Positions 8,348 through 18,068 of a stretch of 57,555 bases of DNA are shown here, one piece after another. How positions within the stretch are numbered: the stretch's first letter is position 1; every line of letters begins with the position of its first letter. Made by a program: the position numbers and the translations under genes. The notes beneath the pieces were generated by a model. The model was not told the DNA's origin. It saw nothing but the letters and a program-made list of their open reading frames with translations, and did no database searches. Source of the DNA: Campylobacteraceae bacterium (GTDB taxonomy: Bacteria; Campylobacterota; Campylobacteria; Campylobacterales; Arcobacteraceae); assembly GCA_013373175.1 (NCBI GenBank), contig JABXII010000017.1, positions 1 to 57,555 on the forward strand, given 5' to 3'.

Positions 8348-8920
8348 TTATTCTTTTATTTTAATTTGGTCAAAAAAAACTTTTAGTTGTTTCATACAAA
8401 CTTCAAAATGTTTTCCATCTTGTGATTTCTTTGCAGTAGATAAAGCACCTTCAATAGTTGCTACAACGAATATTGCTAATTCTTTAATATCTTTATATTC
8501 TAACTCATTGTTCTCTTTTGCTTTTTGTAATACATTATATATAATGCCTTCAAAATGAGTATATACTTTTTCTAGTGCATCTTTAAAATCTTTATCTTGG
8601 TGAGATAACTCTTGCACTAAAGTATTTAATCTACATCCAAAAGTAAAGTTAAAAGAGTCTTTATTTTCTAAGACTTTGAACATAGAATCTATATAATTAC
8701 TTTCTGAGTCTAAAATAGCACCATACTTCTTATCAATATATTCAAATATATGAGCATCAATAACTGCTAACATTAACTCTTTTTTAGACTTAAAAAAGTG
8801 ATACATACTTCCTTTATTCATCTTTGCTTTTTTAAGTATCTTATCAACAGATGTTGCATAATAACCATTTTCATATATTTCATCAAATGTGACTTTTAGT
8901 AATCTATCTTTGCTACTCAT
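8348..8920 (-). CDS. TetR/AcrR-family transcriptional repressor
   Basis: The 190-residue protein opens with the TetR DNA-binding domain: KVTFDEIYENGYYATSVDKI followed by the recognition helix region KAKMNKGSMYHFFKSKKEL (about residues 8-50). The C-terminal part (about 60-190) is an all-helical ligand-binding domain with a TetR_C-like ending. It lies 8 bp downstream of the lysE-type gene and has its own AAGGAAA ribosome site. TetR repressors usually bind small molecules and control exporters or detoxification genes next to them. Three matching dyads lie just beyond its 3' end, not upstream, which is unusual. The inducer cannot be predicted. Confidence 0.9.
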   Translation of the reverse strand: MSSKDRLLKVTFDEIYENGYYATSVDKILKKAKMNKGSMYHFFKSKKELMLAVIDAHIFEYIDKKYGAILDSESNYIDSMFKVLENKDSFNFTFGCRLNTLVQELSHQDKDFKDALEKVYTHFEGIIYNVLQKAKENNELEYKDIKELAIFVVATIEGALSTAKKSQDGKHFEVCMKQLKVFFDQIKIKE

Positions 8921-8928
8921 ATATTTCC

Positions 8929-9561
8929 TTATTTACTTAGTGCGATTTTTATTCCTAGAGATATTAAAACAGTACCAACTACTCTATCAAACCAAATTCC
9001 AAATTTATTGAAAAACTTTCTCACGCTATCTTTTGTTAAAAATAGTGATGCAATTACAAAATACACTGTTGTTAATAACACACAAAATAGTCCATAAATA
9101 ACTTGAACAAGAATCGGAGTATCAATACTAATTACAACTGTAAACATTGATAAAAAAAATAGTGTTGCCTTTGGATTTAGTGCATTACATAAAAATCCTA
9201 CCATAAAAGATTTAAAATCACTCATACTTTCATGATATTTTATATTATTTTCATCAATTTTAAAACCTTTTGACTTCAAACTTGCTATCCCAAGATATAT
9301 TAAATATGCAGCACCTAAATACTTTATGATATTAAAAAGTATAATTGATTTTGAAATAATAAGTCCAATTCCTAAGATACAATAAATAATATGTACTGAA
9401 ATTCCAAGACCTATTCCAATACTTGTAAAAATAGAAGCTCTTCTTCCATAAGTAATACTTTGTTTAAATACCATTGCAAAATCTGGACCTGGAGATAAAA
9501 GAGCAATAATCAATGCTAACATTAAAATTGTGAACTCATTTATATATAAAGTAAAATCCAT
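8929..9561 (-). CDS. LysE/RhtB-family amino-acid exporter
   Basis: The 210-residue inner-membrane protein has about six hydrophobic segments. The family opening is seen in IIALLSPGPDFAMVFKQSI (about residues 18-36) and KYLGAAYLIYLGIASLKSK (about 84-102). A second half includes CNALNPKATLFFLSMFT (about 124-140). These are the hallmarks of RhtB/LysE exporters, which expel amino acids or related metabolites. It is 9 bp downstream of the helix-turn-helix regulator gene and 8 bp upstream of tetR, so all three are probably co-transcribed leftwards. Substrate is unknown. The normal length and intact motifs suggest a working transporter. Confidence 0.88.
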   Translation of the reverse strand: MDFTLYINEFTILMLALIIALLSPGPDFAMVFKQSITYGRRASIFTSIGIGLGISVHIIYCILGIGLIISKSIILFNIIKYLGAAYLIYLGIASLKSKGFKIDENNIKYHESMSDFKSFMVGFLCNALNPKATLFFLSMFTVVISIDTPILVQVIYGLFCVLLTTVYFVIASLFLTKDSVRKFFNKFGIWFDRVVGTVLISLGIKIALSK

Positions 9562-9570
9562 AATTTACCT

Positions 9571-10554
9571 TTAGTTTCTTTTTTGTCCAGGTTTTGGCTG
9601 ACTTACTTGTTTTTGTAAATCTACACTCAGGTTATTGAAAAATAATTCTCCATAATCTGTTGTTCTATTTATAGTTTCATATGCTTGTAATATACTATTG
9701 TTATATCTTACCGCGTCTTTTAATATATTTATAATATTAATTGACTCTAAGAAGTTTACATGAGATGGAGCTTCTACTGGTGAAGAATAGTATTTGTGCA
9801 TTCTTTCAACTAAGTTCTTGTTTCTAATCTCTATAAATACAGACTCAATAGGAGATTTAAAGAAAAGTATTTTTTGTTTTACATTTATCGATATGTATGT
9901 TGTTTCCATTCCATATATTTTTCTTGAAAAAGAATCAAACAAAAAAAGTTTTTTATTATAGTTATTGTTAAATAATTCATATATAAGTTCTAAAATCTTT
10001 ATTTTTTCTTCTTTAGTATAGTAATTACCTATTGTAGAAAAACAGAATGAAAGTACTGACTTAATTGAATACCACTCTGTCGTATCATAATCATACTTTA
10101 GCATTTGGTCAATTCTACTTTGTTTTAATTCTTCTATCTCATTTGATGTTTTTGTTCGATATACTCTTTTAACGGCTGTATCTCTATACATAGGACCAGG
10201 AAATTGTGCTTGTATTACAAATCTTCTATTTCTTTCTAAATCCATTATGTACTTTAATCTTCCGTAATAATCTTCATCAATAATTCTTACTTCTTTTTGA
10301 GGAATTTGAGTAATTGACTTTACAAACTCATCGCCAGTACATCCTTCTTCCCAAATAAAATCTGGATATCTAAATATTGTACAAATCTTTTGTTTTACAT
10401 CATCATTTGGTTCAATATCAGAAATGTTATCAATCCAAGAAGTGACTGTTCTTCTATCTTTTTGAATTAATGAAGCAAATTTTGATATACTTAGATTAGA
10501 TCTTTTAAAAATCTCTATAAACTTCTCTATTCCATTTTTATACATCATTTTCAA
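9571..10554 (-). CDS. Helix-turn-helix regulator, candidate regulator of the propionate operon
   Basis: The 327-residue protein has an N-terminal XRE-like helix-turn-helix at about residues 8-60, with SISKFASLIQKDRRTVTSWI as the likely DNA-reading part. The remaining 250 residues are not recognised. They contain YYGRLKYIMDLERNRRFV and an aromatic-rich mixed alpha/beta region, perhaps a ligand or effector domain. It is divergent from prpB across a 171-bp gap that contains two TTGTAC-type sites, the usual arrangement of an operon and its regulator. Known propionate regulators in other phyla are sigma-54 activators (PrpR), GntR types or the ScfR group of XRE proteins. This gene looks like none of the first two. 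The role in prp control is inference from position. Confidence 0.65.
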   Translation of the reverse strand: MKMMYKNGIEKFIEIFKRSNLSISKFASLIQKDRRTVTSWIDNISDIEPNDDVKQKICTIFRYPDFIWEEGCTGDEFVKSITQIPQKEVRIIDEDYYGRLKYIMDLERNRRFVIQAQFPGPMYRDTAVKRVYRTKTSNEIEELKQSRIDQMLKYDYDTTEWYSIKSVLSFCFSTIGNYYTKEEKIKILELIYELFNNNYNKKLFLFDSFSRKIYGMETTYISINVKQKILFFKSPIESVFIEIRNKNLVERMHKYYSSPVEAPSHVNFLESINIINILKDAVRYNNSILQAYETINRTTDYGELFFNNLSVDLQKQVSQPKPGQKRN

Positions 10555-10579
10555 ACCTTAAGCTAATATTTAAATGTTA

Positions 10580-10617
10580 TTGTACCAAAACAATACATAA
10601 GAACAAATATTGTACAA
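10580..10617. promoter_or_regulatory. Two TTGTAC-type sites between the regulator gene and prpB
   Basis: TTGTACCAAAACAA starts at 10580 and the perfect palindrome TTGTACAA sits at 10610-10617, 30 bp apart or about three helical turns. They lie between the divergent start codons and are candidate operators for the regulator at 9571-10554. Confidence 0.45.
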
Positions 10618-10689
10618 ATTCAAACATTCATAAAAAAAATTGCCATTTCCAAAACAAAAAACATACATTACCTATTTCTAAATCTCATG

Positions 10690-10695
10690 TATAAT
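10690..10695 (+). promoter_or_regulatory. -10 box of the prp operon
   Basis: TATAAT preceded by TG sits 31 bases before the prpB ATG. A GAAGGA ribosome site precedes the ATG. No clear -35 is seen. Confidence 0.55.
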
Positions 10696-10725
10696 GAAAG
10701 TCAATTAATTTTATGAAGGATTAAC

Positions 10726-11610
10726 ATGAGCGCAGGAAAAAAATTTAGAGAGGCTTTAAAAGAAGAAAGTCCTTTACAAATTGTAGGAACAATTAATGCT
10801 TACCAAGCATTACAAGCTACAAAAGTTGGACACAAAGCTATCTACCTATCTGGTGGTGGTATTGCAAACGCTTCTTATGGATTACCTGATTTAGGTATGA
10901 CTATGATTGAGGATGTATGTATTGATGTTAGAAGAGTTACTTCTATTTGTGATACTCCACTAATTGTAGATGCTGATACAGGTTGGGGACATGCTTTTAA
11001 CGTTGCTAGAACTGTTAAAGAATTCATTAGATCTGGTGCAGCTGGTATGCATATCGAAGATCAAGTTGCTGCAAAAAGATGTGGTCACAGACCAAATAAA
11101 GAGTTAGTATCAACTGAAGAAATGTGTGATAGAATCAGAGCAGCAGTAGATGCAAAAATGGATTTAGACCCAGATTTCTATATCATTGCAAGAACAGATG
11201 CACATGCTTCTGAAGGTCAAGAAGCTGCAGTTGCAAGAGCAAAAGCTTATGTTGAAGCTGGTGCAGATGCTATTTTTGCTGAAGCTGTTCATACTTTAAA
11301 AGAGTATAAAGAGTTTACTGATCAAATGAGTGTTCCAGTATTAGCAAATATTACTGAATTTGGTGCAACTCCAATGTTTACAACTGAAGAATTAGCAAGT
11401 GTTGGAATTGATATGGTACTTTATCCATTATCAGCATTTAGAGCAATGAACAAAGCTGCATTAAACGTATACCAAGAATTAAAAGAAAAAGGTACTCAAG
11501 AAGGTGTTCTTGATACTATGCAAACAAGAATGGAACTATACGATATGTTAGGTTACCATGATTATGAAAAGAAAATGGACGAATTATTTGCTAAGGGAAA
11601 AGCTAAGTAA
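10726..11610 (+). CDS. prpB: 2-methylisocitrate lyase
   Basis: The 294-residue cytoplasmic enzyme splits 2-methylisocitrate into pyruvate and succinate, the last step of propionate breakdown by the 2-methylcitrate cycle. It belongs to the isocitrate lyase/PEP mutase family. Visible motifs are [17 protein letters not shown], the metal-binding [16 protein letters not shown], and the signature [19 protein letters not shown], whose KRCGH holds the active-site cysteine (about residue 120). [12 protein letters not shown] follows. It is the first gene of prpB-prpC-acnD-prpF and lies 50 bp before prpC. The short lyase length and the pathway neighbours favour PrpB over AceA. Confidence 0.95.
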   Translation: MSAGKKFREALKEESPLQIVGTINAYQALQATKVGHKAIYLSGGGIANASYGLPDLGMTMIEDVCIDVRRVTSICDTPLIVDADTGWGHAFNVARTVKEFIRSGAAGMHIEDQVAAKRCGHRPNKELVSTEEMCDRIRAAVDAKMDLDPDFYIIARTDAHASEGQEAAVARAKAYVEAGADAIFAEAVHTLKEYKEFTDQMSVPVLANITEFGATPMFTTEELASVGIDMVLYPLSAFRAMNKAALNVYQELKEKGTQEGVLDTMQTRMELYDMLGYHDYEKKMDELFAKGKAK

Positions 11611-11660
11611 TTAGACTTTAAAAAGTAAAACTAGGGAAAAGTTTATAAAAGGAGAAATTT

Positions 11661-12809
11661 ATGAGTACTACTACGGGATTTAAACCAAAAAAATCTGTTG
11701 CTTTATCAGGGCACGCTGCAGGAAACACTGCTATTTGTACAGTTGGAAAGAGTGGAAATGATTTACACTACAGAGGTTATGATATTTTAGAGTTTGCAAA
11801 TACTGCAGAGTTTGAAGAAATTGCACACTTAATTGTACACGAAAAATTACCTAATAAAGCAGAATTAGCTGCTTATAAAGAAAAATTACAAGGGATGAGA
11901 GATTTACCAGATGGTGTTAAAGTTGCATTAGAGCAATTACCAAAAACTTCTCACCCAATGGATGTAATGAGAACTGGATGTTCAGTTCTTGGAGCAATTA
12001 TGTCAGAAGATGAGTCTCACCCAAAAGAGGGAGCTCAATTAATCGTTGACAAATTAATGGCTTGTTTTGGTTCTATGTTATGTTACTGGTACCACTATGC
12101 ATACAATGGAAAAAGAATTGATGTTGTAACTGATGATGATTCAGTTGGTGGTCACTTCTTACACCTATTACATGGTGAAAAACCAAGAGAATCTTGGGTT
12201 AGAGCTATGCATACATCATTAATTTTATATGCTGAGCACGAATTTAATGCATCTACATTTACTTCAAGAGTAATCTCTGGAACTAACTCAGATATGTTCT
12301 CGTGTATCACTGGTGCAATTGGAGCATTAAGAGGTCCTAAGCATGGTGGAGCTAATGAAGTTGCATTCTATATTCAAGAAAGATACTCTTCAGCTGACGA
12401 AGCAGAAAAAGATATCTTAGAAAGAATGGCTAGAAAAGAGATTATTATTGGTTTTGGACACCCAGTTTATTCTGTATGTGACCCAAGAAACGTTGTAATC
12501 AAAAAAGTTGCTGAAGATTTATCAAAAGAAAACAACAATACATTAATGTATGATGTTGCTGAAAGAATTGAATCTGTAATGTGGGAAAACAAAAAAATGT
12601 TCCCTAACTTAGACTGGTTCTCTGCTGTTTCTTATAACCAAATGGGAATCCCAACTGATATGTTTACTCCAATTTTCATTATCTCAAGAGTTACTGGATG
12701 GGGAGCACATGCTATTGAGCAAAGAGAAGATGGTAAAATCATTAGACCTTCTGCAAACTATACTGGTCCAGAAGATTTAAAATATGTTCCAATAGAAGAA
12801 AGAGAATAA
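11661..12809 (+). CDS. prpC: 2-methylcitrate synthase
   Basis: The 382-residue enzyme condenses propionyl-CoA with oxaloacetate to give 2-methylcitrate. It is a short citrate-synthase-family protein. Motifs include [20 protein letters not shown] near the N-terminus, the active-site histidine region [12 protein letters not shown] (about residues 230-241), and [13 protein letters not shown] (about 266-278) with the second catalytic histidine. An aspartate-containing segment [17 protein letters not shown] follows. The position between prpB and acnD favours PrpC over GltA. A good ribosome site (AAGGAG) precedes the ATG. A strong intrinsic terminator follows 21 bp after its stop, before acnD. Confidence 0.94.
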   Translation: MSTTTGFKPKKSVALSGHAAGNTAICTVGKSGNDLHYRGYDILEFANTAEFEEIAHLIVHEKLPNKAELAAYKEKLQGMRDLPDGVKVALEQLPKTSHPMDVMRTGCSVLGAIMSEDESHPKEGAQLIVDKLMACFGSMLCYWYHYAYNGKRIDVVTDDDSVGGHFLHLLHGEKPRESWVRAMHTSLILYAEHEFNASTFTSRVISGTNSDMFSCITGAIGALRGPKHGGANEVAFYIQERYSSADEAEKDILERMARKEIIIGFGHPVYSVCDPRNVVIKKVAEDLSKENNNTLMYDVAERIESVMWENKKMFPNLDWFSAVSYNQMGIPTDMFTPIFIISRVTGWGAHAIEQREDGKIIRPSANYTGPEDLKYVPIEERE

Positions 12810-12830
12810 TTTAAAGATTATTCAAAACTA

Positions 12831-12866
12831 AAAAGCCATCAAGTTTTTTGATGGCTTTTATTTTTT
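12831..12866 (+). terminator. Intrinsic terminator between prpC and acnD
   Basis: AAAAGCCATCAA (12831-12842) pairs with TTGATGGCTTTT (12848-12859) around a GTTTT loop and is followed by a T-run. It lies inside the apparent operon and would reduce acnD-prpF transcription unless read through. Confidence 0.8.
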
Positions 12867-12900
12867 ATAGAGAAAAAAATTAAAAATAGGTATAAATAAT

Positions 12901-15498
12901 ATGACAAACGAAAAATATCTTAAAGACCTTGATGGTGTAGATGGTGTTAAATATTATGATGTAAAAGCAGCAGTTGAAGAGATTCAACCTGGTTCATTTG
13001 AAAAACTAAACTATACTTCAAGAGTATTAGCAGAAAACTTAATTAGAAAATGTCCTAGTGAAGACTTAAAAGATTCACTTATTCAATTAATTGAAAAAAG
13101 AACAGATAAAGATTTCCCTTGGTATCCATCAAGAGTAATCTGTCACGATATTCTAGGACTTACAGCATTTGTTGACTTAGCAGGATTAAGAGAAGCAGTT
13201 GCAAGCAGAGGTGGAAACCCTGATAAAGTTAACCCAGTTGTTCCAACACAATTAATCGTTGACCACTCTTTAGCAGTAGAGTGTGGTGGATATGACCCAG
13301 ATGCATTCCAAAAAAATAGAGATATTGAAGATAGAAGAAATGCAGATAGATTCCACTTTATTAACTGGACAAAAGAAGCATTTAACAACGTAGATGTTAT
13401 CCCTCCAGGTAATGGTATTATGCACCAAATCAACCTTGAAAAAATGTCTCCAGTAGTTCATTTAAATGATGGTATTGCAAGTCCAGATACATTAGTTGGT
13501 ACTGACTCACATACTCCTCATGTAGATGCACTTGGTGTAATCGCTGTTGGTGTTGGTGGATTAGAAGCTGAAAACGTAATGTTAGGAAATCCTTCATATA
13601 TGAGAGTTCCTGAAATTATTGGTGTTGAAATTGTAGGTGATAGAGCTCCTGGAATTACTGCAACTGATATTGCACTTTCAATGACTTCATTCTTAAGAGA
13701 AAACGATGTTATCTCTGCATACTTAGAGTTCTTTGGACCTGGTATTAAATACTTAAACCTAGGTGATAGAGCTACTATTGCAAATATGACTCCTGAATAT
13801 GGAGCAAGTGCAGGTATGTTCGCTATTGATGAACAAACTATTTCATATTTAAAAGTAACAGGTAGAGAGCAAAAACAATGTGAATTAGTTGAAGCTTATG
13901 CTAAAGCTAATGGTTTATGGGCTGACCAAGTACAAAATGCTACTTATGCTAGAACTATTCAATTTGACTTATCAAAAGTAACTAGATCTTTAGCAGGACC
14001 ATCTAAACCACATAAATTAGTTCCTACTTCAACTTTAAAAGAAGAAGGTATTGTAAAAGAGTGGACTCAAGAAGGTGATTTAATTCCAGATGGTGGTATT
14101 TTAATTGCTGCTATTACCTCTTGTACAAATACTTCTAACCCAAGAAATGTTATTGCAGCTGGACTTTTAGCTAAAAAAGCAAATGAGCTTGGATTAGAAA
14201 GAAAGCCATGGGTTAAGTCTTCATTAGCACCTGGTTCAAAAGTAATTGAAGTTTATTTAAAAGAAGCTGGACTATTACCTGAAATGGAAAAATTAGGATT
14301 CGGTGTAGTTGGTTTTGCATGTACTACTTGTAATGGTATGTCAGGTGCTTTAGATCCAAAAATCCAACAAGAAGTAATTGATAGAGATATCTACTCAACT
14401 GCTGTACTTTCTGGAAACAGAAACTTTGATGGAAGAATCCACCCATACGTAAAAGAAGCATTCTTAGCATCTCCTGCACTTGTTATTGCATATGCATTAG
14501 CAGGAACTGTAAGATTTGATATTGAAAATGATGTATTAGGTAAAGATAAAGATGGAAATGATATTAGATTAGCTGACTTATGGCCATCTGATGAAGAGAT
14601 TGACAAAGTTGAAAAAGAGTTCGTTAGACCAGAAATGTATAACAACATTTATGAGCCAATGTTCAATAGAGATGGAATTACTGCTGTTAAAGCTGAACCA
14701 TTCTATAAATGGAATCCAAACTCAACTTATATTCAAAGACCACCGTATTGGGAAGAAGAATATATGAGTATGCCTGCGCTTAAAGGTTTAAGACCATTAG
14801 GTGTATTCCCAGACAACATTACAACTGACCACTTATCACCATCAAATGCTATCTTACCAGATTCAGCATCAGGTGAGTATTGTATCTCAAAAGGTCTTCC
14901 AATTCCTGACCTTAACTCATATGCTACGCATAGAGGTGACCACAATACTGCTTCTAGAGCAACTTTAGCAAATCCAAAACTATTTAACGAAATGGTTAAA
15001 GATGAAAATGGAAATGTTAAACAAGGTTCTTTAACGAAGATTATGCCAGAAGGTAAAGAGTCAAGAATGTGGGAAGCTATTGAAGAGTATAACAATAGAA
15101 AACAACCACTTATTATCATTGCTGGTACTAACTATGGTCAAGGTTCATCAAGAGACTGGGCTGCTAAAGGTGTAAGATTAGCAGGTGTTGAAGTTCTTAT
15201 TGCTGAATCGATTGAAAGAATTCACAGAACTAACTTAGTTGGAATGGGTGTATTACCATTACAATTTAAAGAAGGTGAAAATAGACACACATTTAATATA
15301 GATGGTTCTGAAACATTCGATATTATTGGAGATATTACTCCAAGATGTGACTTAAAAGTTGAAATGACTAGAGCAAATGGTGAAAAAGTAGAGTTCACTG
15401 TACTTTGTAGATTAGATACTTCTGCTGAAGTTGAAGTTTACAAAAATGGTGGTATTTTACAAAAATTCGCTAAAGATGTTGTTGCTGAAACTAAGTAA
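12901..15498 (+). CDS. acnD: Fe/S-dependent 2-methylcitrate dehydratase
   Basis: The 865-residue aconitase-family enzyme dehydrates 2-methylcitrate to 2-methylaconitate. It replaces the iron-free PrpD of enteric bacteria and needs PrpF to give the proper isomer. Cluster-binding cysteines are in AAITSCTNTSNPRNVI (about residues 400-415) and FACTTCNGMSGALD (about 470-483). Substrate-binding stretches include LVGTDSHTPHVDALGVIAVG and, in the swivel domain, GTNYGQGSSRDWAAKG (about 742-757). It sits between prpC and prpF, which makes AcnD far more likely than a citrate aconitase. Strong terminator hairpins flank it on both sides, so a local promoter is possible. Confidence 0.95.
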   Translation: MTNEKYLKDLDGVDGVKYYDVKAAVEEIQPGSFEKLNYTSRVLAENLIRKCPSEDLKDSLIQLIEKRTDKDFPWYPSRVICHDILGLTAFVDLAGLREAVASRGGNPDKVNPVVPTQLIVDHSLAVECGGYDPDAFQKNRDIEDRRNADRFHFINWTKEAFNNVDVIPPGNGIMHQINLEKMSPVVHLNDGIASPDTLVGTDSHTPHVDALGVIAVGVGGLEAENVMLGNPSYMRVPEIIGVEIVGDRAPGITATDIALSMTSFLRENDVISAYLEFFGPGIKYLNLGDRATIANMTPEYGASAGMFAIDEQTISYLKVTGREQKQCELVEAYAKANGLWADQVQNATYARTIQFDLSKVTRSLAGPSKPHKLVPTSTLKEEGIVKEWTQEGDLIPDGGILIAAITSCTNTSNPRNVIAAGLLAKKANELGLERKPWVKSSLAPGSKVIEVYLKEAGLLPEMEKLGFGVVGFACTTCNGMSGALDPKIQQEVIDRDIYSTAVLSGNRNFDGRIHPYVKEAFLASPALVIAYALAGTVRFDIENDVLGKDKDGNDIRLADLWPSDEEIDKVEKEFVRPEMYNNIYEPMFNRDGITAVKAEPFYKWNPNSTYIQRPPYWEEEYMSMPALKGLRPLGVFPDNITTDHLSPSNAILPDSASGEYCISKGLPIPDLNSYATHRGDHNTASRATLANPKLFNEMVKDENGNVKQGSLTKIMPEGKESRMWEAIEEYNNRKQPLIIIAGTNYGQGSSRDWAAKGVRLAGVEVLIAESIERIHRTNLVGMGVLPLQFKEGENRHTFNIDGSETFDIIGDITPRCDLKVEMTRANGEKVEFTVLCRLDTSAEVEVYKNGGILQKFAKDVVAETK

Positions 15499-15511
15499 GA
15501 ATAATATCTAA

Positions 15512-15543
15512 ATTTAAAAAAGAGGTTCTCCTCTTTTTTAAAT
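15512..15543 (+). terminator. Intrinsic terminator between acnD and prpF
   Basis: ATTTAAAAAAGAGG pairs perfectly with CCTCTTTTTTAAAT over 14 bp with a TTCT loop. The T-run is inside the 3' arm. It stands 14 bp after the acnD stop and 61 bp before prpF. Confidence 0.75.
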
Positions 15544-15604
15544 ATTTGTAGAAGAATTAATAAGATTTTTCTATAAATATTTAAAACTAAAAGGGAAAAT
15601 TATT

Positions 15605-16783
15605 ATGAGTTATCAACCACAATTTAAAGTAAAAGCAACATATATGAGAGGTGGTACTTCAAAGGGTACTTTTTTTAATATAGCTGACCTTCCAGAAGAA
15701 GCAAAAAATGATTCAAAAAAAAGAGATAAATTACTTCAAAGAATTGTAGGAAGTCCTGATATTTATAAAAAACAAATGGATGGTATGGGTGGAGCTTCTT
15801 CATCTACATCAAAAGCTATTTTAGTTGGAAAATCAGATGTTCCTAATCATGATGTAGATTATTACTTCTGCCAAGTAGCTATTGATAAAGATTTTGTAGA
15901 TATGAGTGGAAACTGTGGTAACTTAAGTTCTGCAGTTGGACCATTTGCTATTCATGAAGGATTAGTTGATAATGTACCCCAAAATGGTGTTTGTTGTGTA
16001 AGAATTTGGCAAGCAAACATTAAAAAAACTATTCTATGTTATGTAACAATGGAAAATGGAATGGTTAAAGAGATGGGTGATTATGAGATTGATGGTGTTG
16101 CTTTCCCTGCTGAAGAGATTAAGTTAGAGTTTGTTGAGCCAGTTGACCCATCTGAAGAGTTATTCCCTACTGGAAACTTAGTAGATGATTTAGAAGTTGA
16201 AGGAATTGGAACACTTAAAGCAACAATGATTACAGCTGGGATTCCAACTGTATTTGTAAATGCTGATGAAATTGGATACAAAGGAACTGAGCTTCAAGGT
16301 GATATTAATTCAGATACAGAAGCGTTAGAGAAATTTGAGAAGATTAGAATTGCAGGTGCTCTTAAAATGGGTGTTATGAAAGATGCAAGTGATGCCTTAA
16401 CTCAACAACATACTCCAAAAATTGCATTTGTTTCACCTGCTGCAGACTTTATTACTTCTTCTGGAAAAGAAGTAAAAGCAGACGAAATGGATTTACATGT
16501 TAGAGCTTTATCTATGCAACAATTACACCATGCAATGATGGGTACAGCTTCAGTTGCTATTGGTGTTGCTGCTTGTATTCCAGGAACTTTAGTTAATTTA
16601 GCAGCTGGTGGAGGAGAAAAAGATACTGTTACTTTCGGTCATCCATCAGGGGCAATTAAAGTTGGAGCAACATTATCACAAAAAGATGGAAAATATATTG
16701 TAGAAAAAGCTAGTATGAGTAGAAGTGCAAGAATCATCATGGATGGTAATGTACACGTACCTGCTGGAACTATGGACGTTTAA
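15605..16783 (+). CDS. prpF: 2-methylaconitate cis-trans isomerase
   Basis: The 392-residue protein belongs to the PrpF family and isomerises the 2-methylaconitate made by AcnD so that aconitase can hydrate it. The family signature MRGGTSKGTFF lies at about residues 14-24, followed by QMDGMGGASSSTSKAILVG. DMSGNCGNLSSAVGPFAI (about 103-120) contains the conserved Asn-Cys-Gly stretch of the fold. A later glycine-rich segment reads MGTASVAIGVAACIPGT. It is normal in length and intact. It completes the prpBC-acnD-prpF set and is followed by a strong terminator. Confidence 0.95.
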   Translation: MSYQPQFKVKATYMRGGTSKGTFFNIADLPEEAKNDSKKRDKLLQRIVGSPDIYKKQMDGMGGASSSTSKAILVGKSDVPNHDVDYYFCQVAIDKDFVDMSGNCGNLSSAVGPFAIHEGLVDNVPQNGVCCVRIWQANIKKTILCYVTMENGMVKEMGDYEIDGVAFPAEEIKLEFVEPVDPSEELFPTGNLVDDLEVEGIGTLKATMITAGIPTVFVNADEIGYKGTELQGDINSDTEALEKFEKIRIAGALKMGVMKDASDALTQQHTPKIAFVSPAADFITSSGKEVKADEMDLHVRALSMQQLHHAMMGTASVAIGVAACIPGTLVNLAAGGGEKDTVTFGHPSGAIKVGATLSQKDGKYIVEKASMSRSARIIMDGNVHVPAGTMDV

Positions 16784-16803
16784 TTAGACAACATATATAT
16801 TCC

Positions 16804-16838
16804 AAAAGGTCTGAACTTTTTGTTCAGGCCTTTTTTTA
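16804..16838 (+). terminator. Terminator after prpF
   Basis: GGTCTGAAC (16808-16816) pairs with GTTCAGGCC (16822-16830, one G-T pair) around TTTTT and is followed by seven T. It ends the prp operon. Confidence 0.9.
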
Positions 16839-16904
16839 TTGATTAAAATCAACAAACTACTCTTCTTTTTATGTAATACTTCCTAAAAATATTTAGGATA
16901 TATT

Positions 16905-18065
16905 ATGCAATTTTCAACTTCCCCAAATCCACAAATTACAAAACAATCTTGGAAAGAGAGATTTTGTTCTCAACCTCATCAAATGTTTTTTGTAAGTGCA
17001 ATCTTCTTTTCTATCTTTATTATGATTATGACCTTGTTTTCATTAATAGGTAAAATATCTTTAGAGTTTTCTACTATCCATGGTTTTGGATTAAATTATG
17101 CAGTATTTACAAATGCTTTTTTAGGTTTTTTAATTACAGTTATACCAAAATATAATGCTGCACCAGCTATAAAAGAAGAATTATATATTAAACCCTGGAT
17201 TATTTTGCAAGGAGGGTTTTTTATAGGTCTATTAATTAATGCCCAAGTTGGAAAACTAATTGTTGCATTAATCATGTTTTATTTTGCCAAAATTTTTTAT
17301 TCTACTATTAAAGAAGGAAAAGCTTTAATAAAAGAAGATAGTATTTATTTAAACTCTATATTTATTTTAGGAGCCGTTCTTCTTACTATTGAAGCTTTAT
17401 TTACTTTAAACCTATCATATTTAATATTCTTTGCTTACTTAATCAATATGGTTTATTTTGTAGCTTTAAGAATGATTCCAGGCTTCTACTTTACATATAC
17501 AAAAATCAATCCTTGGCAAAAACCTAAGTTTATAAAACCATTATCTTTTGTGCTTATTACTGCTGTTGGTATTTCATTACAGTTTGATTTAAAATCTCTT
17601 GTTATGATTACTTCTTTTTTATCTTTTATCTTTTTTACTTATGTATTTATAAAGCTAAATATGTTCAAAAAGACAAGTGCAATTTTACAAATTCTAGTAC
17701 TTGGTTTTGCATGGTTTCCATTAGGTTTCTTAGGATTATTTATAGAATCACTTTTAGATGGTTCAATTTTAAAATTAGGCTTACATATTTTTGCCTTAGG
17801 TTTTGTGACAACTTTATTAATAGGTTTTGGAAGTAGAGTTAGTTTAGGTCATGCAATTCCTGCTCAACCTATTGTCGCAGATGAACTTACTAAATGGCTA
17901 TTTGTATTAACTCAAGTTTTAGTTTTCACAAGAATCACTGCTTCTATTTTAGTTTTAAATAATTCAACTATGTTTATGAATATCTTACATTTAAGTGCAA
18001 CTATTTGGATATTTCTATTTTTTGCTTGGACTTTAAAATATGGAAAATATTTATTAAGAGTTTAA
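16905..18065 (+). CDS. NnrS-family membrane protein
   Basis: The 386-residue integral membrane protein has about 11-12 hydrophobic segments. The NnrS pattern is seen in IHGFGLNYAVFTNAFLGFLI followed by TVIPKYNAAP (about residues 54-84). It is seen again near the C-terminus in GFGSRVSLGHAIP (about 308-320), where the family has a conserved histidine. NnrS proteins contain heme and copper and are linked to resistance to nitric oxide or nitrosative stress, often near denitrification genes. None lies next to it here, so the role is inferred only from family. An AGGA ribosome site precedes the ATG. It converges on the kinase gene with only 3 bp between them. Confidence 0.82.
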   Translation: MQFSTSPNPQITKQSWKERFCSQPHQMFFVSAIFFSIFIMIMTLFSLIGKISLEFSTIHGFGLNYAVFTNAFLGFLITVIPKYNAAPAIKEELYIKPWIILQGGFFIGLLINAQVGKLIVALIMFYFAKIFYSTIKEGKALIKEDSIYLNSIFILGAVLLTIEALFTLNLSYLIFFAYLINMVYFVALRMIPGFYFTYTKINPWQKPKFIKPLSFVLITAVGISLQFDLKSLVMITSFLSFIFFTYVFIKLNMFKKTSAILQILVLGFAWFPLGFLGLFIESLLDGSILKLGLHIFALGFVTTLLIGFGSRVSLGHAIPAQPIVADELTKWLFVLTQVLVFTRITASILVLNNSTMFMNILHLSATIWIFLFFAWTLKYGKYLLRV

Positions 18066-18068
18066 TAC

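Noticed and set aside
8229-8558. A 109-codon plus-strand frame in the operator region
   Set aside because: It runs antisense through the 3' half of tetR, has no ribosome site and has a biased shadow composition.
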